From NCBI GenBank assembly GCA_019459485.1, contig JAIBEZ010000112.1, positions 1 through 64,000 of the forward strand: a stretch of DNA of 64,000 nucleotides, written 5' to 3'. This document shows, one piece after another, positions 42,641 to 52,283 of this stretch (the stretch's first letter is position 1; each line of letters starts with the position of its first letter). Below the pieces are notes generated by a model. That model had not been told where the DNA came from. It was given only the letters and a program-made list of their open reading frames with translations, and searched no databases. The position numbers were made by a program, and so were the translations under genes. This stretch comes from Prolixibacteraceae bacterium (GTDB lineage: Bacteria > Bacteroidota > Bacteroidia > Bacteroidales > Prolixibacteraceae).

Positions 42641-44698
42641 TTACAACTCAAAAACCGAATCGTCGATGCCTTTATTTACTTCCACACTTGAAACGACGAT
42701 GTCAAATGACTGAGGGCCAGCTGACTGTTTCAATTTAAACGGGAATAAAACACCTTCAACCAAACGGTAGTCAGAATAAAGTGTTGTTACACTCACCGGC
42801 CCTTGCTGGGCTATGGATTTAACTTTCAGCCCGCTTTTCTGGTCGTAAAAATCAACCGTATTTTTACCTGAAGGTAAATTCATTTGTACTTTCCATGCAG
42901 GTTGGCCATCAATGTCTTCTGAGCCTTTCAGTTCAGCGGTGATTCCCATTTTTTCAAGATATAATTCGGCATTCATGGTCGATTGAGCCAACATCTCTTC
43001 CAGTTCGGCACCTGCCAGTTCTTTGTTTCCCATCTGGCTTTTCACCATTGCTTTAACTCCATTGCAAACCTGTTTCGACAAGACATTCACACCCATCAGT
43101 GTTTCAACACTTATTTTATTTGGCGCTTTCTGTTTGCTAATGATTTCAATTTTCATCCCTTGCATTTCCATACCCATCTTGGTTGTTACATCATTGACTT
43201 TTACCAGCTTTTCCTTACCTCCGACAGCCTCCACATATTTTGAAATAACATCCATCCCTGTCAGGTTTGAAGGAGCTTCCATTGCTTTTAGAGGGTTGCC
43301 ATAAAAATCACGCTGTTCAACTTTGCCATCTTTTGAAAACTTTGCCATTGTTTTTTGAAGCTGATCGGCATTTCCAACTGCAATGATATTTGCATTTTCA
43401 GGTTTTAAATATTTTTTTGCCAACTCCTGAACATCGGCAACCGAAACTTTGCTGAGTTTTTCGAGGTAAGTGGTATAATAATCTTTAGGCAGTTTGTATT
43501 TTTCAATGTTCAGGGCAAATCCGGCGATGGTCAGGGGATTTTCGAGCGACCTTGCAAACGACCCGTTCATCCTGCTTTTTACCTGTTCCAGCATTTTATT
43601 ATCAACGGGTTCGGTGATCATCCGGTTAATTTCAAAAAGCAGTTCAACCATTGCACTGTCGGTTGCTTCGCCTTTTACTTCTCCGGAAGCATTGAATGAC
43701 CCAACCAACTTATCTGTATTCAATGAAGAATAAGCACCGTAGGTATATGCTTTCTTTTCCCTTAAATTGGCATTGATTCGTGATGAAAGGCTTCCGCCGC
43801 CCAATATCGAATTCATGACGCTGGCTTTAATTGCATCAGGATTGCCGGGTTTAAATTCAAGTGGATAACTTACCATTATTGCCGATTGTACGGCGCCGTC
43901 CCTGTTGCCGATGACCACCCTTGGCGATTTATTCAATTCAGGAAAATTATATTTATGAGTTGGTACAACACCTTTCTCCCATTTACCAAAGTACTGTTTA
44001 GCCTGCGACTGTGCTTCCTTTAAAGTAATGTCGCCGACAATGATCAGGTAAGCTGCATTTGGCCTGAAATAGGTTTTGTAATATTCTTTGCATTTATCCA
44101 AAGTGATGCTTTCAAAGGTTTTTTCAGAATTTATTTCCCCGTAAGGATGTTTATTACCGAAGATCACCGCCGAATTAATATTGTTTGCAATTGAATTCGC
44201 ATCATTCTTAGCTGTTTGGATACCGGAAATATTTTGTTTTTTCAATTTTTCCAACTCTTCAGCAGGAAAAGAAGGATTATACAAAACATCGCTCATGATA
44301 GCAAGCAGATCACCACTGAATTTTGTTAAAACCGATCCTGAAATTCCGGTTGGAAATGTATTTAACGACGCTCCGATAAAGTCAATGGCTTCGTCGATTT
44401 CTGCTTTCGTTTTGGTTGTTGTGCCCGCCCTTAAAAGATCGCCTGTTATTGCTACATAACCAGCCTGGTTTTCTTCAAGAACAGGATCAATATCAAGGCT
44501 GAGCTGATAGGTTATTTTCGGAATTTTGTGATTCTCGACAACAATTACTTTTAAGCCATTGTCCAATGTGAAAAGCTTGTAATCGCCAAGTTGTATTTTT
44601 GGCGCAGGTCCCGCATTGGGACGAATACTCCTGTCGAGCTGGGCATTTACCGTGGTGGCTAGAAATAGTATAAATAAGGAATAAACTAATTTTTTCAT
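42641..44698 (-). CDS. M16 peptidase-like protein, inactive partner subunit, with C-terminal extension
   Basis: 685 residues with a signal peptide (MKKLVYSLFILFLATTVNA). Two M16 domains follow (about 35-470), but the zinc motif HxxEH is absent: the aligned segment reads GYVAITGDLLRAGT. The remaining 200 residues form an extra beta-rich domain (VNDVTTKMGMEMQGMKI, TTLYSDYRLVEGVLFPF) of the type often seen behind Bacteroidota M16 proteins. It is downstream of an M16 gene with an intact HxxEH, and the two probably form an active/inactive heterodimer in the periplasm, like PqqF/MPP-type pairs. Substrates are unknown. Confidence 0.87.
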   Translation of the reverse strand: MKKLVYSLFILFLATTVNAQLDRSIRPNAGPAPKIQLGDYKLFTLDNGLKVIVVENHKIPKITYQLSLDIDPVLEENQAGYVAITGDLLRAGTTTKTKAEIDEAIDFIGASLNTFPTGISGSVLTKFSGDLLAIMSDVLYNPSFPAEELEKLKKQNISGIQTAKNDANSIANNINSAVIFGNKHPYGEINSEKTFESITLDKCKEYYKTYFRPNAAYLIIVGDITLKEAQSQAKQYFGKWEKGVVPTHKYNFPELNKSPRVVIGNRDGAVQSAIMVSYPLEFKPGNPDAIKASVMNSILGGGSLSSRINANLREKKAYTYGAYSSLNTDKLVGSFNASGEVKGEATDSAMVELLFEINRMITEPVDNKMLEQVKSRMNGSFARSLENPLTIAGFALNIEKYKLPKDYYTTYLEKLSKVSVADVQELAKKYLKPENANIIAVGNADQLQKTMAKFSKDGKVEQRDFYGNPLKAMEAPSNLTGMDVISKYVEAVGGKEKLVKVNDVTTKMGMEMQGMKIEIISKQKAPNKISVETLMGVNVLSKQVCNGVKAMVKSQMGNKELAGAELEEMLAQSTMNAELYLEKMGITAELKGSEDIDGQPAWKVQMNLPSGKNTVDFYDQKSGLKVKSIAQQGPVSVTTLYSDYRLVEGVLFPFKLKQSAGPQSFDIVVSSVEVNKGIDDSVFEL

Positions 44699-44722
44699 GA
44701 TTTTACTTTTTTTGAATGAGGA

Positions 44723-46048
44723 TTAATTTTTTGATGGTTTGGGCAGGTAATATAAAACTACCCGGTTGTCTTTCCTGAAATATTCGTTGGCAACACGTTT
44801 AAGGTCTTCCTGTGTTACCGCGAGGTATTTTTTCAGGTCGGTATTAATCCTGTTGGCATCCTTAAAATAAGTATAATTCTCAGCGAGGGCATTTGCCCTG
44901 TTTGCAATGGTCGAATTTTCAGTTACAATCTGGTTCTCAATCTGGTTTTTTAACTTCTGAAATTCCTTTTCAGGGATTAAATCCTTCTGCACTTTTTCTA
45001 CTTCTTTGTCCATGGCAGCCTCAAGAGCAGCACAATCGAGCCCCATATTTGGCAGGGCTAAAATAATTGCCAATCCCGGATCTTCAAATGGGAGAGGGAT
45101 AGCAGCCACTTCAATGGCGAGTTGCTGATCATCTACCAATGATTTGTATAACCTCGAACTTTGCCCGGTTGCAAGCAGTTTGCTCAACATTTCTACCGCA
45201 TAATAATCATCGCTCCCCATGGCCGGGATGTGATAGGCCTGGAATACCGCAGGCAACTGGATATTGTCGTAAATAGTATCTCTTACTTCTGTATGTTTTA
45301 TTTCTTCAATCAAACCTGGGCGGTATATTTCACCCTTTTTTGCCGGAATATCGGTATAATATTTTTCGGCAAGTTTTTTTGCATCTTCAAAATTGATATC
45401 ACCTGCTAACACCAGTACTGCGTTATTCGGGACATAATACGAATCGTAGAATTTTTTAAATTCCTCGTCTTTGGCAGCCCTGATATGATCGGCATTTCCG
45501 ATTATAGGCCACCTGTATGGATGTTTTTTATATGCTCTTTTTAATGTTTCCTCTACAAAAGATCCGTATGGTCGGTTATCAACAGTCTGTTTTTTTTCTT
45601 CAATAACGACTCCCTTCTGTGTGGCAATTCCAATTGAATCAACGCGTGCATGGAGCATCCGTTCCGATTCGAGCCAAAGACCAAGCTCAAGCTGGTTCGA
45701 AGGAAGAATTTCATAATAATAGGTTCTGTCCCAACTTGTGTTTGCATTTAGTGTACCACCGGCGCTTTCAACAATTTTATCATATTGAAAACGGTCGATG
45801 TTTTTTGTCCCTTCAAACATCAGGTGTTCAAAAAAGTGCGCAAAACCGGTTCGGTCGGGTTGTTCATTTTTTGAACCGACATGGTACATGACCGAAACTG
45901 CAACAATTGGTACAGAATGGTCTTCATGCACGATTACGTGCAACCCGTTTGGGAGGTCAAACTCCTTAAACTCGATTTCGGTTGCCTGGGATGTTTTCCC
46001 AAAAACAACTACAAAAGCAGTAATTACTAGAATCAGGATTTTTTTCAT
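44723..46048 (-). CDS. M16 zinc peptidase, active subunit
   Basis: 441 residues with a signal peptide (MKKILILVITAFVVVFG). The catalytic motif HFFEHLMFEGT (HxxEH) is near residue 70, with the third ligand Glu expected in IEEKKQTVDNRP about 76 residues later. It has the usual M16 two-domain layout and lacks the extension of its neighbour. It is the first gene of the pair, 24 bases ahead of the inactive one. Confidence 0.92.
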   Translation of the reverse strand: MKKILILVITAFVVVFGKTSQATEIEFKEFDLPNGLHVIVHEDHSVPIVAVSVMYHVGSKNEQPDRTGFAHFFEHLMFEGTKNIDRFQYDKIVESAGGTLNANTSWDRTYYYEILPSNQLELGLWLESERMLHARVDSIGIATQKGVVIEEKKQTVDNRPYGSFVEETLKRAYKKHPYRWPIIGNADHIRAAKDEEFKKFYDSYYVPNNAVLVLAGDINFEDAKKLAEKYYTDIPAKKGEIYRPGLIEEIKHTEVRDTIYDNIQLPAVFQAYHIPAMGSDDYYAVEMLSKLLATGQSSRLYKSLVDDQQLAIEVAAIPLPFEDPGLAIILALPNMGLDCAALEAAMDKEVEKVQKDLIPEKEFQKLKNQIENQIVTENSTIANRANALAENYTYFKDANRINTDLKKYLAVTQEDLKRVANEYFRKDNRVVLYYLPKPSKN

Positions 46049-46144
46049 GTGGTTATAATTTTTTTTTTGAAATATTTGTATTGATACTGTAATTATAATT
46101 ACAAATGTTCAGTATTAAATAAATTCTATCCGGCTTTAAAATAT

Positions 46145-46801
46145 CTATTTTGCCAATAAGAAACCTCCCACAAAACCGACTGGTAAAGTAATATACCATT
46201 TCTCAAGGATAGATTTTTTACGGGTGACTGTGATGCTTGTCGCTGTTGTAACAGTGGCATTCGGATCGGCCAGTGAAAAGTTGACGATGGTTCCTTTTGG
46301 CTTCTGTTCGGTTACAATATTAATCCCGGTTTTGTATTTGTAATTAAAATCGAGATTCTTGTTTTCGATAGAGCCATTCAGACTTAAAAAATCATTTGAC
46401 CAATCGAATTTTGCGATTTTGATTGTATCGGTATTGGTAATTCTAAAAGTGTCGCGAATAATTGTTGAACCTGAACCAAGTGCCTCAATTTTTGCTTTTT
46501 GCACATTGATAATATTCCGATATTTTATTCCCTGACTTCTCAATTCCTTCGCTGTTAATTCGAGTGTTTCGAGTGACTCTTTCAGGTTGCGTTTTTCGAT
46601 TTCTACGGATGCAATTTTAAAGGTTAATTGTCCGGTTTTTGATTTATGTACCGAAACTGAATCGTTCAAGGTTGCCAGTTCAACATTGGCAAGTTGTACT
46701 TTATCTTTCAGTTTGCGTATTGAAAAAAATTGAACCAGGATTATCAGGATAATAATTGCGATCCCGATAACAATTGCGATTTTCTGAATGGTTGGTTTCA
46801 T
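46145..46801 (-). CDS. Uncharacterised membrane protein, TM - coiled coil - beta region - TM
   Basis: I start at the ATG at 46801 because it leads straight into the N-terminal membrane segment (IAIVIGIAIIILIILVQFF); the tracked ORF has 15 more codons. About residues 30-110 form a coiled coil (KLKDKVQLANVELATLND, ELRSQGIKYRN). A beta-rich part and a short hydrophobic end (WYITLPVGFVGGFLLAK) follow. The layout recalls spanin-like or phage-associated proteins of Bacteroidota, but no phage gene is near. I cannot name it. Confidence 0.65.
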   Translation of the reverse strand: MKPTIQKIAIVIGIAIIILIILVQFFSIRKLKDKVQLANVELATLNDSVSVHKSKTGQLTFKIASVEIEKRNLKESLETLELTAKELRSQGIKYRNIINVQKAKIEALGSGSTIIRDTFRITNTDTIKIAKFDWSNDFLSLNGSIENKNLDFNYKYKTGINIVTEQKPKGTIVNFSLADPNATVTTATSITVTRKKSILEKWYITLPVGFVGGFLLAK

Positions 46802-46846
46802 GTTGCTTATTTTAGAAAGTTTGACATTATTCTCTATATTTTTCAC

Positions 46847-47173
46847 ATGCGTTTACTAAGATAAATAAAATGAGTATAATAATCACTCTTCAAAATGCAA
46901 TTTTTCGAACTGTTTTATCTGAAGCCAGGACTACAAATATTTCTACAAAAATATGGTTCACTCATTTGCGGTAGAAGCTCTTTTTTAGGCAATCTTTTTC
47001 GAATATCAGCATTCTTTGTTAAAAAAATACCGAAAACGCTTGTAAATGATGGCAACCGGCTGTAAAAACAGTTTTTTTTTATTCTGAATCTATCTTTTAA
47101 TAAGTATTTAATCTTTCCTATTTAAACTGAATAAGTTATTTTTACCACCATTATTAATCAAGAAAAATTATTT
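46847..47173. other. Intergenic region, 327 bp
   Basis: AT-rich spacer between divergent genes. CTGTAAAAACAG followed by nine T (about 47061-47081) could be a weak terminator or attenuator ahead of the 47174 gene. I see no leader ORF with a clear codon bias. Confidence 0.45.
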
Positions 47174-48979
47174 ATGAGTTTCCATAATAACCCGCACACT
47201 TTTCATATCCCCGTTATGGGCCTGGGATATTCCATTGATTCACCTATTAAAGTAGCTCATTATGGCATTTCCTCTGTAATTTCGCTGGTCGATGATATTT
47301 CGATGGAAAAAATGAGGGAGTTTTATTGTAAAAAATTCAACTTGCCTTTTCAATCTATTCCACCTAAAACGGAAGATCACCGTGCCAAACGCATAACAGC
47401 TTATCTGAATACCGTTCAGGAAATTGTAAAGCATAAGTTTGAAGGTCTGAAAAATTCTGTTTCGCATACCGAAGAAGAATTGGATAAATACATTAAAATG
47501 TTGCCCGATTTTTCTGATCTGAAGTTGAAATTCAATCAGATGGTCAATACAGGTCAGATGAAGCAAAAACTTTCGGATTGGCTGAGCGAAAACCTGGTCG
47601 CCGGCGAGATCGATGTAAACATCATGTCGAAACTTGACCGCGATGCTTATGCAGGTAACGAGAAATTACCTTCAATTTTCAGTGACGCACAATCGGCGCT
47701 TCGTGGATTTGCCCTGAGCGATTTAAGTTCTTCACTGGTACTTTCTGCCGGAATGAACCCTCGTCTTTACAGTTATCTGGAAGAATTCGAAGATTTTTAT
47801 CCGAATGCTAAAATGGAACTGAAGAAAAAGGTGATTTTGAAGGTAAGTGATTACCGTTCAGCCATCATTCAGGGACGTTTTCTGGCAAAGAAAGGAATTT
47901 GGGTATCTGAATACCGTGTTGAGTCGGGTCTAAACTGTGGTGGGCATGCTTTTGCAACCGATGGTTTTTTACTGGGGCCGGTTCTTGAAGAGTTCAGGAA
48001 CAGCAAAGAACAATTAATTGAAGCTGTTCACGAAATTTATATAAAGGCGCTTGCCGACAAGGGAAAACCTGTTCCGGAGAAACCTTTGCTGGTGAAAATT
48101 ACAGCACAGGGTGGAGTTGGGTCAAATACCGAACATCAGTTTTTACTTGAATATTACAATTTGGACTCGATAGGGTGGGGAACCCCATTTTTACTCGTGC
48201 CGGAAGCTACCACAGTTGATGAAGAAACCCTGGAATTACTGTGCAAAGCAAAAGAAGAAGATCTTTACATGAGTGAAGTTTCGCCATTAGGTGTTATTTT
48301 CAACAATGTACGCGGTAATGGAATGGATCTGAAAAAGGAAGCACAAAATAAAGCTGGTAAATATGGTTTCCCATGTACAAAGAAATACCTTGCTCTGAAT
48401 CCGGTTCCTGAAAAACAAACTATCTGCACCGCGTCAAAAGAATATCAACGCGATAAAATTCTGGAGCTTAAAGAGCAAAACCTAAATGAAATGGAGTTCG
48501 AAAAGCAGCTCAGTAAAATAACAGATAAAGCTTGCTTGTGTAACGGACTTACCGCTTCGACCTTGATGGTGAATGATTTGGATGTTAAAATGGAAGGCAC
48601 TGCCGTTAGTATTTGTCCCGGACCGAATCTGGCATATTTTTCAAGCCTTTATTCCCTAAAAAGGATGGTTGATCATATTTACGGACGAACCAATGTAATG
48701 GAGCGCACCGACCGTCCAAATTTATTCGTGAAAGAAATACAAATGTACATCGAATATCTTGGCGGAAAGCTTGAGGAAAGTGTTCGACCTTTTTCTGACA
48801 AGCAAAAGAAATACTTCGTTACGTTTTCTGAAAATATGGAGAAAGGAGTTGAATACTACAAGGAACTATTCCAGAATTATAGAATCCAACTCGACGATTC
48901 GACTTCGAAGAATAATTTGTTGCAGGATTTGGAAAATATGAAGATGCAGCTTTTAAACCTGAAAGCTAAAATAGTATAA
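47174..48979 (+). CDS. Large conserved-looking cytoplasmic protein of unknown function
   Basis: 601 residues, no signal peptide or membrane segment. It begins FHIPVMGLGYSIDSPIKVA, which together with GLNCGGHAFATDGFLLGP near residue 258 and VKITAQGGVGSNTEHQFLL near 315 recalls FMN-dependent TIM-barrel enzymes. I cannot confirm a flavin site. Conserved-looking Cys occur in LNCGGHAF, TICTAS, KACLCNGLTAS and ISICPGPN, which could hold a metal cluster or a redox pair. The last 80 residues are helical. I believe homologues exist across Bacteroidota but know no function. It is monocistronic, with terminators behind it. Confidence 0.7.
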   Translation: MSFHNNPHTFHIPVMGLGYSIDSPIKVAHYGISSVISLVDDISMEKMREFYCKKFNLPFQSIPPKTEDHRAKRITAYLNTVQEIVKHKFEGLKNSVSHTEEELDKYIKMLPDFSDLKLKFNQMVNTGQMKQKLSDWLSENLVAGEIDVNIMSKLDRDAYAGNEKLPSIFSDAQSALRGFALSDLSSSLVLSAGMNPRLYSYLEEFEDFYPNAKMELKKKVILKVSDYRSAIIQGRFLAKKGIWVSEYRVESGLNCGGHAFATDGFLLGPVLEEFRNSKEQLIEAVHEIYIKALADKGKPVPEKPLLVKITAQGGVGSNTEHQFLLEYYNLDSIGWGTPFLLVPEATTVDEETLELLCKAKEEDLYMSEVSPLGVIFNNVRGNGMDLKKEAQNKAGKYGFPCTKKYLALNPVPEKQTICTASKEYQRDKILELKEQNLNEMEFEKQLSKITDKACLCNGLTASTLMVNDLDVKMEGTAVSICPGPNLAYFSSLYSLKRMVDHIYGRTNVMERTDRPNLFVKEIQMYIEYLGGKLEESVRPFSDKQKKYFVTFSENMEKGVEYYKELFQNYRIQLDDSTSKNNLLQDLENMKMQLLNLKAKIV

Positions 48980-48992
48980 TCAGCGAAGTTAA

Positions 48993-49018
48993 AGAACCAA
49001 AATTTAAATTTTGGTTCT
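48993..49018. terminator. Perfect 26-base palindrome after the 47174 gene
   Basis: AGAACCAAAATTT / AAATTTTGGTTCT is perfectly self-complementary, 13 bases after the stop. It lacks a T run of its own, so it may be a transcript-stabilising hairpin or part of a tandem terminator with the next element. Confidence 0.6.
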
Positions 49019-49034
49019 ACAGAATTAATCATAG

Positions 49035-49077
49035 AAGCAGTCAATTCTTAACAAAAGGAATTGGCTGCTTTTTTTTA
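49035..49077 (+). terminator. Intrinsic terminator
   Basis: AAGCAGTCAATTC / GAATTGGCTGCTT form a 13-bp stem with one G-U pair and a 10-base loop, followed by eight T. It is the main terminator of the 47174 gene. Confidence 0.88.
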
Positions 49078-49307
49078 TAGTGCTGATTATTTTAGGATTA
49101 AAAGAAATTTATTTCAAGTAGAAGTATAATCATGAAACGTGTTATGCATATTACATTGCATAAAATGGTACAATATTTAAAAATGTACTATATGAATTGT
49201 AACGAAAGTAAAAATCATGCGTCATAGAATTAGAAAAAGCTCAGAAACAGAAAAAAAACAATTCAAAAACAGGAACAATTAACTCAAATATTTAAGGAGG
49301 CAGCGTC

Positions 49308-49583
49308 ATGAAAACAGAAAATACAAAAGTTCAGGTTCGGAAAAAGGCACTCGAATATTGTATCCTTGTGCAAGTCGATAATAAACCTTTTCATGTTTGT
49401 GATATTATTAGGTTGGTAAAAGAATCTAAGGTGATAATAGAGGAAAAAATAATCAATCCTCATTTCAAGCACTTAAACGCAGATAATTTATATCGCAGAT
49501 TGGATGATTCCAACACACAATCAGCAGACAAAAAAGTTCATTTATTATGGCTGTGGACTGGCATTTTAAATACCGATCATTAA
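49308..49583 (+). CDS. Degenerate PadR-like HTH protein
   Basis: 91 residues. The opening MKTENTKVQVRKKALEYCIL matches what I remember of small Bacteroidota PadR regulators (typically MKTENTKVQMRKGVLEYCIL), and DIIRLVKESKVIIEEKIINP and LDDSNTQ can be laid over their DNA-binding helices and wing. Many core positions are replaced, the glycine-rich TLYPLLTRL segment is lost, and the end is short. So it is probably a decayed copy, not a working regulator. It has an unusually strong ribosome site for this phylum, AAGGAGG, 9 bases before the ATG. No PspC-type partner gene follows. Confidence 0.55.
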   Translation: MKTENTKVQVRKKALEYCILVQVDNKPFHVCDIIRLVKESKVIIEEKIINPHFKHLNADNLYRRLDDSNTQSADKKVHLLWLWTGILNTDH

Positions 49584-50410
49584 CATCGTTGTTAAAAGTG
49601 TCGCGAATCCGGCGGGATAGGTAAGAAAATAGGGTTGAGCTTGTGAGCCTAACCCTTTTATTTTCAGCTTGTAGTGGTGACAAAATCTTGTATTAATACC
49701 ACAAATATCATTGAATAAGTAAAATCGTTCAATGAATATCCGGCTATATACCTTGTTTAATAATGTAGAAATATCCTTTGCCCCCGATTTTTATCGGGGC
49801 AGGCTGTTCGCCTTTAGGCAACGGGTCAAATTGAGCAAAGATTACAGGAAAAGTTGGTATGGATGTATTCATCATTTATAATTTCTCTCACCCGATTTGT
49901 CAATCACTTCATTCATTTCCCTTCATTGCCATTCCGGTCATCCGTTGAAAAACGTCTGGAAAATTCTGGGACCAACCATGCACCTAAATTTTTGGAGCAT
50001 GGAGCGCTGTTTTTACGCAATTTGACACATCAATCAAAATTGTATTCTGTGAAATAAAGTAATCTCAATTTAGGGTTTTCATCTTTTTCAGAATTAAATC
50101 AACACGAATTTCCAAATAAAAAACAGGGTAAATTAGAAAATACAAAGCAATTCAGAAAATAATTTTTACCATTCGACAGTTGAAATGACCCTTTCGCCAG
50201 ACAAAACATATAGGTTCATGCTTTAGCTAAGTAAAACGAACATAAATAAATTTCTAAAAGTGATATATTCTTAGCTTTAAAGTGGAAAATTCGGAAAAAG
50301 TGGAATGAACAATCATGAAAGTGCATGGTGGAAAAATCAGGCCGGAAAGCGAAGTTGGAAAAGAAGGCAAATTTCGCCCTCGTTACCAAATAATAATACA
50401 CATTTCATTC
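49584..50410. other. Intergenic region, 827 bp, with a terminator-like hairpin and a REP-like repeat
   Basis: AGGGTTGAGC...GCCTAACCCTTTT at about 49632-49660 can end the PadR-like transcript. At 49767-49835 lies a reversed copy of the unit seen at about 19670-19713 (CCTTTAGGCAACGGGTCAAATTGAGC on this strand; core CGCCTTTAGGCAACGGGT) with the extra hairpin CCCCGATTTTTATCGGGG inserted. The rest is AT-rich; the ORF at 49854 has no supporting feature. Confidence 0.6.
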
Positions 50411-52108
50411 ATGGGAAAAATTGAAAAAGCTATCAATTTTATATTTGCAGAAGACGAGGATTTGACCATAGAAAATCGGGTGTTTTTATCTGCAATTATT
50501 ATTGGAATATTTACCAGTCTGATTGGATCAGTCATAAATCTGGTACTCAACACATCTGTATTTGCAGCAATTATTCCACTTCTATTATCAGTAATATTAT
50601 TCATTCTTTACTATTTTGTAAGGTTTAAAAGAATACATGAACCTTATATTTTTCCCGTTATTGTCATCTCAATATTCGGTATTTCAGTCATTTGGGTTTT
50701 TAATGGCGGAATAAACGGGTACAACGTCATGCCCGGATTTGTAATTCTAATTCTTGGGTTAATAACTGTTTCGGATATAAAAAAGAAGTATGTGATAATT
50801 CTCTTCCTGAGCTCTTTCACATCCATTTACCTCCTTCAATTCTATCGGCCCGACTTAATAGTAAACTTTGACAACGAAAATGATCGTTGGATGGACTCCA
50901 TTTTTACATTGTTTTACTCTTCTTACTTTGTTTTCTTGATCATCAAATTTCTCCATGAAAATTACACAAGGGAAAGAATTAAAGCGAACGAAAGCGAAGA
51001 GAAATTTCGCTTCATGACAGAAAATTCAGGCGATACAATCTGGCATTTGGATTCGAACTATTGCTTTGATTATGTCAGTCCTGCTGATGAGCGTATGCGA
51101 GGCTTTAAAAAGGAAGAAGTCATTGGAACACCGATCTGGAGTCTGCTTAAGCCGGAAGGCATAGAACACGCCCGCAAAGTTACTGTTAAGCTTTTGGAAG
51201 ATGAACAAAAAGGAATCAAAACCGGCACAATCCGATTTGAGCTGGAACTAAAATGCCGGGATAACAGCTGGATTTGGGCAGAAGTAAATTCAAGTACCCA
51301 CTATAATGCTGATGGCACAATGGTTGGATTGAACGGGGTTATCCGCGACATTAGTTTACGCAAGAAAGCAGAGCAGGAAATTTTGTTAACTAATGAGGAA
51401 CTAAAAGGTCTTGTTGCCACCAAAGATAAATTATTCTCAATCATTGCTCACGATCTGCGAAGCCCATTCAATAGTTTTTTGGGGCTGACACAAGTGATGG
51501 CAGAAGATCTACCCAACCTAACCATGTCTCAGGCACAAGAGATGGCAGTCTCAATGAATAAATCTGCAACAAATCTGTACCGTTTGCTTGAAACCCTTTT
51601 GCAATGGTCACAAATACAAAAAGGAGCTCTTTCTTTTAACCCTGAAGTCATTTTTGTGAATCAAATTCTAACTGAAAGTATAGCAATGGTTATTGAACCA
51701 GCAAAAAATAAAAGAATTGAAATAACAACTGATATTTCTGAAGATCTAACGGTTTTTGCCGACAGTAACCTACTTCAAACAATAATCAGGAACCTTATAT
51801 ATAATGCCATAAAATATACCGTAAAGGGAGGAAAAGTTAAAATCTCGGCTAAAAAAAATACAGTTAGCAAAAATGTTGAAATATCGGTAAAAGACAATGG
51901 TATTGGAATGGATCAGATAATACTGGACAATTTATTTCGGGTTGATTTGCAAACCAGTAGAAAAGGCACCGAAGGCGAACCATGCTCTGGCCTTGGGCTT
52001 TTGCTCTGTAAAGAATTCGTCGAGAAACACGGCGGTAAAATATGGGTCAAAAGTGAAGTCGAAAAAGGAAGTACATTCTACTTTACAATTCCAAACCTTC
52101 AAAACTAA
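50411..52108 (+). CDS. Membrane-bound PAS-domain sensor histidine kinase
   Basis: I start at the ATG at 50411 (MGKIEKAINFIF); the longer tracked ORF begins 32 codons earlier. 565 residues. Five to six hydrophobic segments occupy about 25-180, followed by a PAS domain at about 200-320 (FMTENSGDTIWHLD, PAC segment DGTMVGLNGVIRDI). The HisKA helix has the H-box FSIIAHDLRSPFNSF, and the HATPase domain has IIRNLIYNAIKY, VKDNGIGMD and CSGLGLLLCKEFV. There is no receiver domain and no adjacent response regulator, so it is an orphan kinase. Its ligand is unknown. Confidence 0.9.
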   Translation: MGKIEKAINFIFAEDEDLTIENRVFLSAIIIGIFTSLIGSVINLVLNTSVFAAIIPLLLSVILFILYYFVRFKRIHEPYIFPVIVISIFGISVIWVFNGGINGYNVMPGFVILILGLITVSDIKKKYVIILFLSSFTSIYLLQFYRPDLIVNFDNENDRWMDSIFTLFYSSYFVFLIIKFLHENYTRERIKANESEEKFRFMTENSGDTIWHLDSNYCFDYVSPADERMRGFKKEEVIGTPIWSLLKPEGIEHARKVTVKLLEDEQKGIKTGTIRFELELKCRDNSWIWAEVNSSTHYNADGTMVGLNGVIRDISLRKKAEQEILLTNEELKGLVATKDKLFSIIAHDLRSPFNSFLGLTQVMAEDLPNLTMSQAQEMAVSMNKSATNLYRLLETLLQWSQIQKGALSFNPEVIFVNQILTESIAMVIEPAKNKRIEITTDISEDLTVFADSNLLQTIIRNLIYNAIKYTVKGGKVKISAKKNTVSKNVEISVKDNGIGMDQIILDNLFRVDLQTSRKGTEGEPCSGLGLLLCKEFVEKHGGKIWVKSEVEKGSTFYFTIPNLQN

Positions 52109-52283
52109 ACATCATGTTTGCCAAAGAAGGCTTGCATCATACGGGCTGTAATGTGTCAATTTATCGCATGAACCGATAGCAAGTAGAATCATGGCTAGCA
52201 ACCCGCACCAAATTATCTTCACATTTTTTTTTATGTTTCTGATTACCGACCGCTTTTCTTGTATGAAAGACTGTGCCGAATGA

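Noticed and set aside
46145-46846. Prophage remnant suggested by the spanin-like protein
   Set aside because: No neighbouring phage genes, att sites or lysis genes.
49854-50057. 67-codon ORF in the gap before the PAS kinase
   Set aside because: No recognisable feature and begins beside a REP-like repeat.
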